DNA of 5,244 bases from an uncultured Ruminococcus sp. (GTDB taxonomy: Bacteria > Bacillota > Clostridia > Oscillospirales > Acutalibacteraceae). Numbering within the stretch: position 1 is the stretch's first letter; each line of letters begins with the position of its first letter. The stretch spans positions 1-5,244 of the forward strand of contig CACYDY010000184.1 in assembly GCA_902773245.1 (NCBI GenBank). Reading direction: 5' to 3'. The notes below the pieces were generated by a model. That model saw only the letters and a list, made by a program, of their open reading frames with translations. It was not told the origin of the DNA and did no database searches. A program made the translations under genes and the position numbers. This document shows, piece by piece, positions 1-5,244 of this stretch.

Positions 1-722
1 ACTTCACGGAATGCTTTGACAAAAACGGAATCTCTATGGAGTGTAAAACAAGAGTTCGTGACGGACGTACCGGCGATTATTTTGACAACCCCGTTACCGT
101 AGGTTATATGTATTACCTCAAGCTCCACCACCTCGTTGACGATAAAATCCATGCCCGTTCGACAGGTCCTTACTCACTTGTTACGCAGCAGCCTTTGGGC
201 GGTAAAGCTCAGTTCGGCGGACAGCGTTTCGGAGAGATGGAAGTTTGGGCTTTGGAAGCATACGGCGCAGCATATACGCTTCAGGAAATTCTGACGGTTA
301 AGTCCGACGACGTTGTAGGCCGTGTCAAGACTTACGAAGCTATCGTTAAGGGTGAAAACATTCCTACTCCCGGTATTCCGGAATCGTTCAAGGTACTTAT
401 CAAGGAATTGCAGTCGCTTGCGCTTGACGTGAGAGTTCTTGATGAAAAAGGCGAAGAGATCGACCTCAAGCAGGATCTTGACGAAGAAACAAACCCGAAG
501 GCTGTTGAAAACAGCTCGTTCCCGGGCAAGTCGGTAATGACCAGCAGCGATATGAAGGGCATGACTTATGAGGACGATCCGAGCGGCGCCAATATGATCG
601 ACGAGTCGGGCATTATTGACGACTCCTACAACGACGACGAATTTTACGGCAGCGAGGATCTTGAGGACTTTGATTTTGACGAAGAGTCTTTGTTCGGCGA
701 TGACGATGATGATATTTTCTAA
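1..722 (+). CDS. rpoB: DNA-directed RNA polymerase subunit beta, C-terminal part (5' end outside window)
   Basis: Beta subunit of RNA polymerase, which with beta' forms the catalytic cleft of the core enzyme. Only the last 239 residues are visible. The frame is open from base 3, so the ATG at 36 is internal and not the start. The highly conserved C-terminal block is present: GGKAQFGGQRFGEMEVWALE (about nt 198-257), AYGAAYTLQEILTVKSDD, and PGIPESFKVLIKELQSLALD. These match the clamp-anchoring beta C-terminus of bacteria almost residue for residue. After RVLDEKG (nt 432-452) comes a non-core tail of about 90 residues that is strongly acidic. The last 40 residues hold 20 Asp/Glu and no Lys/Arg, ending in GDDDDDIF. 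Acidic tails of variable length are known on beta of Gram-positive bacteria; the role of this one is unknown. The stop is TAA at 720-722. The gene lies 21 nt upstream of rpoC and is almost certainly co-transcribed with it. Confidence 0.98.
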   Translation, partial: FTECFDKNGISMECKTRVRDGRTGDYFDNPVTVGYMYYLKLHHLVDDKIHARSTGPYSLVTQQPLGGKAQFGGQRFGEMEVWALEAYGAAYTLQEILTVKSDDVVGRVKTYEAIVKGENIPTPGIPESFKVLIKELQSLALDVRVLDEKGEEIDLKQDLDEETNPKAVENSSFPGKSVMTSSDMKGMTYEDDPSGANMIDESGIIDDSYNDDEFYGSEDLEDFDFDEESLFGDDDDDIF

Positions 723-727
723 TTAAT

Positions 728-734
728 GGGAGGA
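728..734 (+). promoter_or_regulatory. Ribosome binding site of rpoC
   Basis: GGGAGGA is a near-perfect Shine-Dalgarno match, ending 9 nt before the ATG at 744. It sits entirely in the 21-nt gap between the rpoB stop and rpoC and settles the rpoC start. I see no promoter-like element in this gap, so rpoC should depend on transcription from upstream of rpoB. Confidence 0.9.
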
Positions 735-743
735 TAAAGAACT

Positions 744-3700
744 ATGGGATTTAACGTTTTTGATTCTGTAAAGATAGGTCTTGCATCCCCTGAGCAGATC
801 AGATCTTGGGCTTATGCCGCCGACGGCGAGGTTAAAAAGCCCGAAACTATAAACTACCGTACACTCAAGCCCGAGCGTGACGGATTGTTTTGCGAACGTA
901 TTTTCGGGCCGCAAAAGGACTGGGAGTGCTTCTGCGGTAAATATAAAAGAGTTAAATATAAAGGCAAAATCTGTGAAAACTGCGGAGTAGAGATCACACG
1001 TTCGAAAGTAAGACGTGAGAGAATGGGTTATATCAACCTTGCCGCTCCGGTGTCACATATTTGGTATTTTAAGGGCATTCCGTCAAGAATAGGTCTTATG
1101 CTTGACATTTCGCCCAGAACACTTGAAAAGGTTCTCTATTTCGCTTCATATATCGTTATAGATCCCGGCGAGGCAAGAGAACTCAAAGAGAATCAGTGCC
1201 TTTCCGATCGTGAGTACAGGGAAATGAGAGAAAAGTACGAGGACGATTTCCGTGCAGGCATGGGCGCTGAGGCTATCAAAGAGCTTCTTCAGAAAATTGA
1301 TCTTGACGAGCTTTCAAAGCAGCTCAAGGACGAGCTTGTTGACGCTTCGGGTCAGAAGAGAGTTCGTCTTATCAAAAGACTTGAAGTAGTTGAGTCATTC
1401 AGACTTTCGGGCAACCGTCCGGAGTGGATGATACTCGATGTTATCCCCGTTATTCCGCCGGATATCCGTCCGATGGTCCAGCTTGACGGCGGACGTTTTG
1501 CAACATCGGATCTCAACGACCTTTACAGAAGAGTTCTCAACAGAAACAACCGTCTGAGAAAGCTTCTTGAACTTGAAGCTCCCGATATTATCATCAGAAA
1601 CGAAAAGAGAATGCTCCAGGAAGCCGTTGACGCTCTCATTGACAACGGCAGAAGAGGCCGCCCCGTTACGGGCCCCAACAACAGAGCATTGAAATCTCTT
1701 TCGGATATGCTTAAAGGTAAGCAGGGTCGTTTCCGTCAGAACCTTTTGGGAAAGCGTGTTGACTACTCGGGCCGTTCGGTTATCGTTGTAGGTCCCGAGC
1801 TTAAAATGTATCAGTGCGGTTTGCCGAAAGAAATGGCTCTCGAACTGTTCAAGCCATTTGTTATGAAGCGTCTTTGCGAAACTAAAAAGGCTCAGAACAT
1901 CAAGGCTGCAAGAAAAGCCGTTGAACGTTCAAGCCCCGAGGTTTGGGACGCACTCGAAGTTGTCATCAAGGGTCACCCCGTTATGCTTAACCGTGCGCCT
2001 ACGCTGCACAGACTTGGTATTCAGGCATTTGAGCCTGTTCTTGTTGAGGGTCGTGCAATTAAGCTTCACCCACTCGTTTGTACCGCATTCAACGCCGATT
2101 TTGACGGCGACCAGATGGCTGTTCACGTTCCGCTTTCGGCTGAAGCTCAGGCAGAAGCCCGTTTCCTTATGCTTGCTTCAAACAACCTTTTGAAGCCTTC
2201 CGACGGTAAGCCTGTTGCCGTTCCGACTCAGGATATGATCCTCGGTTCATACTACCTCACACTCGACAAAGAGGGAGAACCCGGCGAAGGCAAGGTGTTC
2301 AGAGATGTTGACGAAGCTATGATGGCTTATCAAACAGGCGTTGTAAGTCTTCATGCAAGAATCAAGGTTAGACGCCGTATGGAAATTGACGGCGTTATGA
2401 AATCCGGAATTGTTGAAACAACAGTCGGAAAAATCATCTTTAACCGTCCTATTCCACAGGATCTCGGATTCGTTGACAGAACAAAGGAAGAGAACAAGCT
2501 TAAATTCGAGATAGACTTCCTCACAGGAAAGAAACAGCTCGGAAAAATCATAGGCAAGTGCCTTGAAATTCACGGTACTCAGACCACCTCTGTTGTGCTT
2601 GACGCTATCAAGTCGCAGGGTTACAAATATTCAACCAAGGGCGCTATCACCGTAGCTGTCTGCGACGCTACTATTCCGCCTCAGAAGAAAGAGCTTATCA
2701 AAGACGCCGAAAAGCAGGTCGATAAGATCTACAAGATGTACAACATGGGTCTTTTGTCAAACAACGAGAGATACAGCCGTGTTCTTAAAGTTTGGGAAAA
2801 GACAACAGACGACGTTACCAGCGCTCTTCAGGGAAACCTTGACCGTTACAATCCGATCTACATGATGGCCGACTCAGGCGCTCGAGGAAGCATGAGCCAG
2901 ATCAGACAGCTTGCCGGAATGCGCGGACTTATTGCCAACACCTCGGGTAAAACTATCGAAATTCCTATTCGCGCAAATTACCGTGAAGGTCTGAACATTT
3001 TGGAATACTTTATTTCTTCGCGAGGCGCGCGTAAAGGTCTTGCCGATACGGCTCTTCGTACAGCCGACTCGGGTTACCTCACAAGAAGACTTGTTGACGT
3101 ATCTCAGGAGGTTATCATCTATGAGGACGACTGTCATACAAAGAGCGGTCTTGAGATCTTCGATATCAAAGAAGGAAAGCAGCTCATTGAAGAGCTTCAG
3201 GAAAGACTTGTCGGAAGATATCTGCTTGACGACTTCACCGACAAGGAAACAGGCGAGGTTATCGTTTCTAAAGACAAGATGATGACAACAAGCGACGCTG
3301 TAAAAATCGTCGAAGCAGGAACGGAAAAAATCACTATTCGTTCCGTTATCGGCTGTCGTGCCAAACACGGCGTCTGCAAAAAGTGCTACGGATCCAACCT
3401 TGCAAACGGTCAGCCGGTAACTGTCGGCGAGGCTGTTGGTATTATTGCCGCACAGTCCATCGGCGAACCCGGTACGCAGCTTACAATGAGAACGTTCCAC
3501 ACGGGCGGCGTTGCATCGGCAGAAGATATCACACAGGGTCTTCCCCGTGTCGAAGAGCTTTTCGAGGGTCGTAAACCCAAGCATCTCGCTATTCTTTCGG
3601 AGATCGAAGGCGACGTTCGCTTTGAAGAGATCAAGGGCAACACTCACATTGTTATATACAACACCGAAACAGGCGAAGAAAAATCTTATCTCATTCCGTT

Positions 3701-4358
3701 CGGTTCAAGAGCTATCGTTGAAGAGGGAACTCATCTTGCCAAGGGCAGCAAGATCACCGAGGGCGCTGTCAATCCTCACGATATTCTTGCAATTCTCGGC
3801 CCCGACGATGTTCAGAACTATCTTATCCAAGAGGTTCAGAAAACCTACAGAATGCAGGGTGTTGAGATCAACGACAAGCACATTGAGGTTATCGTTCGTC
3901 AGATGATGAAGAAGGTAAGAATCGAAGACGGCGGTGATACAAACTTCTTCCCCGGCACACTCGCCGAAAAGAACGACGTTCTTTCCGCAAATGAGGAAAT
4001 CAGCGAAAGAATCGAAAATGGTGAAACCAAGGAAGACGGCTCCGAGCTTAAACCGGCAGTTTACAGCCAGCTGCTTCTCGGTATCACAAAGGCATCGCTT
4101 GCAACCGACTCATTCCTTTCTGCGGCTTCGTTCCAGGAAACAACGAGAGTTCTCACAGACGCAGCCATCAAAGGAAAGGTAGATCCGCTTCTCGGTCTTA
4201 AAGAGAATGTTATCATCGGTAAGCTTGTTCCTGCCGGCACAGGTATGGATCGCTACAATTCGATCGAGCTTGTCAGCACAGACGAGGCTGACAATAACGA
4301 CGATGAAACAATTCTTCTTGACGATGAACTGCAGTCGGACGAAGTAGAGCTTGACTGA
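744..4358 (+). CDS. rpoC: DNA-directed RNA polymerase subunit beta' (complete)
   Basis: Largest subunit of bacterial RNA polymerase, carrying the catalytic Mg2+. It has 1204 residues, a typical Firmicutes length. The start is fixed by the GGGAGGA ribosome binding site and by the family N-terminus (IGLASPEQIRSW at residues 11-22). Visible in order are: zinc site 1 (C62, C64, C77, C80); the rudder and switch-2 region (about 305-344, with GKQGRFRQNLLGKRVDYSGR at 325-344); the NADFDGD active-site loop (450-456, with Mg ligands D452, D454 and D456 at nt 2091-2111); the secondary-channel and bridge-helix region (ADSGARGSMSQIRQLAGMRG at 709-728, and the bridge helix around 749-786); zinc site 2 (C797, C871, C878, C881); and the trigger loop (GEPGTQLTMRTFHTGG at 907-922, with M915 and H919 equivalent to E. 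coli M932 and H936). The sequence runs from HTGG almost directly into GLPRVEELFEGRKP, so the proteobacterial SI3 insertion is absent. No key residue is missing and there is no frameshift. The C-terminus (1171-1204) is acidic, with 14 Asp/Glu and no Lys/Arg. Confidence 0.99.
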   Translation: MGFNVFDSVKIGLASPEQIRSWAYAADGEVKKPETINYRTLKPERDGLFCERIFGPQKDWECFCGKYKRVKYKGKICENCGVEITRSKVRRERMGYINLAAPVSHIWYFKGIPSRIGLMLDISPRTLEKVLYFASYIVIDPGEARELKENQCLSDREYREMREKYEDDFRAGMGAEAIKELLQKIDLDELSKQLKDELVDASGQKRVRLIKRLEVVESFRLSGNRPEWMILDVIPVIPPDIRPMVQLDGGRFATSDLNDLYRRVLNRNNRLRKLLELEAPDIIIRNEKRMLQEAVDALIDNGRRGRPVTGPNNRALKSLSDMLKGKQGRFRQNLLGKRVDYSGRSVIVVGPELKMYQCGLPKEMALELFKPFVMKRLCETKKAQNIKAARKAVERSSPEVWDALEVVIKGHPVMLNRAPTLHRLGIQAFEPVLVEGRAIKLHPLVCTAFNADFDGDQMAVHVPLSAEAQAEARFLMLASNNLLKPSDGKPVAVPTQDMILGSYYLTLDKEGEPGEGKVFRDVDEAMMAYQTGVVSLHARIKVRRRMEIDGVMKSGIVETTVGKIIFNRPIPQDLGFVDRTKEENKLKFEIDFLTGKKQLGKIIGKCLEIHGTQTTSVVLDAIKSQGYKYSTKGAITVAVCDATIPPQKKELIKDAEKQVDKIYKMYNMGLLSNNERYSRVLKVWEKTTDDVTSALQGNLDRYNPIYMMADSGARGSMSQIRQLAGMRGLIANTSGKTIEIPIRANYREGLNILEYFISSRGARKGLADTALRTADSGYLTRRLVDVSQEVIIYEDDCHTKSGLEIFDIKEGKQLIEELQERLVGRYLLDDFTDKETGEVIVSKDKMMTTSDAVKIVEAGTEKITIRSVIGCRAKHGVCKKCYGSNLANGQPVTVGEAVGIIAAQSIGEPGTQLTMRTFHTGGVASAEDITQGLPRVEELFEGRKPKHLAILSEIEGDVRFEEIKGNTHIVIYNTETGEEKSYLIPFGSRAIVEEGTHLAKGSKITEGAVNPHDILAILGPDDVQNYLIQEVQKTYRMQGVEINDKHIEVIVRQMMKKVRIEDGGDTNFFPGTLAEKNDVLSANEEISERIENGETKEDGSELKPAVYSQLLLGITKASLATDSFLSAASFQETTRVLTDAAIKGKVDPLLGLKENVIIGKLVPAGTGMDRYNSIELVSTDEADNNDDETILLDDELQSDEVELD

Positions 4359-4378
4359 TCTATAAATAAAAACTAAAA

Positions 4379-4433
4379 CGATCCCCCTCCGGTATTGACC
4401 GAGGGGGATCGCTCTGCAATTTTTATAATTTTT
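4379..4433. terminator. Bidirectional intrinsic terminator between rpoC and the converging gene
   Basis: A perfect 11-bp GC-rich stem, CGATCCCCCTC (4379-4389) with GAGGGGGATCG (4401-4411), encloses an 11-nt loop. GG/CC pairing inside the loop may extend the stem across a bulged C. It starts 20 nt after the rpoC stop. On the plus strand the first T-run (TTTTT, 4420-4424) follows only after the 8-nt spacer CTCTGCAA, with a second T-run at 4429-4433. On the minus strand the stem is followed immediately by TTTTAGTTTTTATTT (complement of 4364-4378). The hairpin should therefore stop both transcripts, and by standard criteria is better placed for the minus-strand gene. Upstream ATAAAAA (4366-4372) can also pair with TTTTTAT (4420-4426) to form a lower stem. 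Confidence 0.88.
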
Positions 4434-4447
4434 ATTATTACTATAAA

Positions 4448-4470
4448 TGAGCAATTTTGAAAATTGCTCA
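4448..4470. repeat. AT-rich perfect inverted repeat in the convergent spacer
   Basis: TGAGCAATTT (4448-4457) is exactly complementary to AAATTGCTCA (4461-4470), with a 3-nt loop, TGA. The 10-bp stem has only three GC pairs. On the plus strand it is followed by AAAATG, which is not a terminator tail. On the minus strand it is followed by TTTATAG, a weak one. It could be an auxiliary 3'-end hairpin of the minus-strand transcript or an RNA-stabilising stem. The palindrome itself is certain; its function is not. Confidence 0.55.
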
Positions 4471-4494
4471 AAAATGTTTGAAAGAGGACAATTA

Positions 4495-4540
4495 AAGTTT
4501 TTGCCCAACTTTTTTTAAAAGACTGCGCCCTTGGGGGCTG
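4495..4540. other. Imperfect inverted-repeat segment just downstream of the minus-strand gene
   Basis: This segment combines CCCAA (4504-4508) with TTGGG (4531-4535), a nested CTTTT/AAAAG stem (4509-4513 with 4517-4521), and an alternative GCCC/GGGC hairpin (4527-4530 with 4535-4538). On the minus strand it lies 5 to 50 nt after the stop codon. It may be a weak terminator or a remnant of a dispersed intergenic palindrome of the kind common in clostridial genomes. No T-run closely follows a strong stem in either direction, so the call rests on complementarity alone. Confidence 0.3.
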
Positions 4541-4544
4541 AGAT

Positions 4545-5244
4545 CTATTTGGGAATGATACATGAAATACAGGTATCCTGATATTTGTCGCCGTCTTTGG
4601 CATCGGCAATTATGACCTTTATGGAATATGTGTCTATAGCTTTACCGAAATAGAACGTCTGTCCCGACATTGTGTCGGGATCAATGTCATACGTCAGCTG
4701 TGAGCCGTCGGAGAATTCAAATGTAACCTTTGTAAGTCTGCCGTTGTTTTTGAATGACTGTTCATTTTCATCATAGCCGTTGTAGATCGTACACTGGGAA
4801 ACAGTTTGGATTTTTGAGTCGTAGTATTCGACATATTCCCCTATTCCGCTGCCCGGTTTGCCCTCCGACCAGCATTTTCCGTTGACATTGGTAGTATTGT
4901 TTTCTACATAAGTATAGCTGCCCACCGGATCAAGCCTTGAAGAAGCCCTTATACCGTGAAAAACAGGCGCTTTGTACGTACCCACCAAGCTTTCGCCGCC
5001 GGTGCTGCTTTGTGACGGAACACTGCTTTCTGTTTGAGAGCTTTCGGGGGCTGCTATGCTTTGCGTTTGAGCATAGCTCTCAGGTTTGGAGCTTTCGGGG
5101 GCGGCTGTGCTTTGCGTCTGAGCATAGCTCTCAGGTTTGGAGCTTTCGGGAGCTGCTGTGCTTTGCGTTTGAGCGTGACTCTCAGGTTTGGAGCTTTCGG
5201 GAGCTGCTATGCTTTGCGTTTGAACATGGCTTTCCGTTTTGGAG
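4545..5244 (-). CDS. Repeat-linker protein with C-terminal NADase-type discoidin/glycan-binding-like domain (5' end outside window)
   Basis: The reading frame is open from the window edge to TAG at 4545-4547, giving 232 visible residues of a longer protein. A TTG at 4988 could be taken as a start, but the frame continues upstream with repeats, so it is internal. The first 68 visible residues are four 17-residue tandem repeats (consensus SKPESYAQTQSTAAPES), followed by the degenerate Ser-rich stretch SQTESSVPSQSSTGGES. This is a flexible Ser/Thr/Pro/Gln/Glu linker. The C-terminal domain (about nt 4970-4548) carries ASSRL, CWSEGKPGSGIGEYVEY, TIYNGYDENEQSFKNNGRL, KVTFEFSDGS, and KYQDTCISCI at the end. 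That order of motifs resembles the NADase-type discoidin-like domain recalled from clostridial surface proteins and from the translocation domain of streptococcal NAD glycohydrolase; it is a beta-sandwich, probably binding carbohydrate. The catalytic NADase domain is not seen. The N-terminus is not visible, so a signal peptide, lipobox, zinc ribbon or membrane segment cannot be confirmed. A surface or membrane-anchored location is an inference. The gene converges on rpoC and shares its terminator. Confidence 0.8.
   Translation of the reverse strand, partial: SKTESHVQTQSIAAPESSKPESHAQTQSTAAPESSKPESYAQTQSTAAPESSKPESYAQTQSIAAPESSQTESSVPSQSSTGGESLVGTYKAPVFHGIRASSRLDPVGSYTYVENNTTNVNGKCWSEGKPGSGIGEYVEYYDSKIQTVSQCTIYNGYDENEQSFKNNGRLTKVTFEFSDGSQLTYDIDPDTMSGQTFYFGKAIDTYSIKVIIADAKDGDKYQDTCISCIIPK
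5040..5243 (-). repeat. 51-bp tandem repeat, four copies within the minus-strand gene (continues past the window edge)
   Basis: Four head-to-tail 51-bp units lie at 5040-5090, 5091-5141, 5142-5192 and 5193-5243, each opening on the plus strand with GCTTTCGGG. They are in frame and encode 17-residue units: SKPESYAQTQSIAAPES, SKPESYAQTQSTAAPES, SKPESHAQTQSTAAPES and SKTESHVQTQSIAAPES, listed from the C-terminal side. By direct comparison the two copies nearest the C-terminal domain differ at 3 of 51 bases, while the two outermost differ at 7. A decayed partial unit (SQTES, 5025-5039) borders the array on the domain side. The last base of the window fits the start of a further copy. Confidence 0.95.

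Noticed and set aside
450..719. Frameshift or foreign insertion at the rpoB 3' end, given the low-complexity acidic tail
   Set aside because: The frame is continuous, codon use matches the rest of the gene, and acidic beta tails are known in Gram-positive bacteria.
36..722. rpoB-like fragment starting at the ATG at 36 as a separate small gene
   Set aside because: The frame is open from base 3 and the residues before the Met continue the beta sequence, so it is a window-edge truncation.
723..743. Separate promoter or regulatory element for rpoC
   Set aside because: The gap is only 21 nt, almost filled by the ribosome binding site, with no room for -35 and -10 elements.
2874..3647. 257-residue open frame on the minus strand inside rpoC
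   Set aside because: It lies wholly antisense to the conserved bridge-helix to trigger-loop coding region, shows no recognisable motif, and is explained by codon bias of rpoC.
4545..4988. A self-contained 147-residue minus-strand gene starting at the TTG at 4988
   Set aside because: The frame stays open upstream to the window edge and encodes regular 17-residue repeats, so the TTG is an internal Leu codon of a longer gene.
5040..5243. CRISPR-like array, given the regularly spaced similar units
   Set aside because: The units are contiguous 51-bp tandem repeats with no variable spacers and they maintain an open reading frame, so they are coding repeats.

Overview
The window is an ordinary bacterial chromosomal segment. 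It holds the 3' end of rpoB, a complete rpoC, and the 3' part of a converging gene on the minus strand. Gram-positive affiliation is supported by an RpoC of 1204 residues that lacks the large trigger-loop insertion (SI3) of proteobacteria, by a strong GGGAGGA ribosome binding site, and by RpoC sequence close to the Firmicutes type. Together with moderate GC, AT-rich spacers and the style of the minus-strand protein, this suggests a gut- or rumen-type clostridium (Oscillospirales/Ruminococcus-like). That lineage is an inference and was not tested by a search.

Layout: positions 1-722 encode the last 239 residues of the RNA polymerase beta subunit, ending in a long acidic tail. A 21-nt gap with a ribosome binding site leads to rpoC (744-4358). 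RpoC shows both zinc sites, the Mg-binding NADFDGD loop, the bridge helix and the trigger loop, all intact. A 186-bp convergent spacer (4359-4544) follows. It contains a strong bidirectional terminator hairpin, an AT-rich perfect palindrome, and a short imperfect inverted-repeat segment. Positions 4545-5244 on the minus strand encode the C-terminal 232 residues of a protein whose start lies beyond the window. It has a low-complexity linker built from 51-bp (17-residue) tandem repeats, followed by a C-terminal domain of about 140 residues. That domain resembles the NADase-type discoidin/glycan-binding domain found in many clostridial surface proteins.

beta and beta' are co-transcribed and together form the catalytic cleft of RNA polymerase. 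The minus-strand gene is unrelated to transcription and shares only the terminator region. The main point of interest is at this border. The usual str-operon continuation (rpsL, rpsG, fusA) is not found directly after rpoC; instead there is a terminator and an accessory, repeat-bearing and probably surface-exposed protein. I see no CRISPR array, mobile element, RNA gene or clearly new system here.
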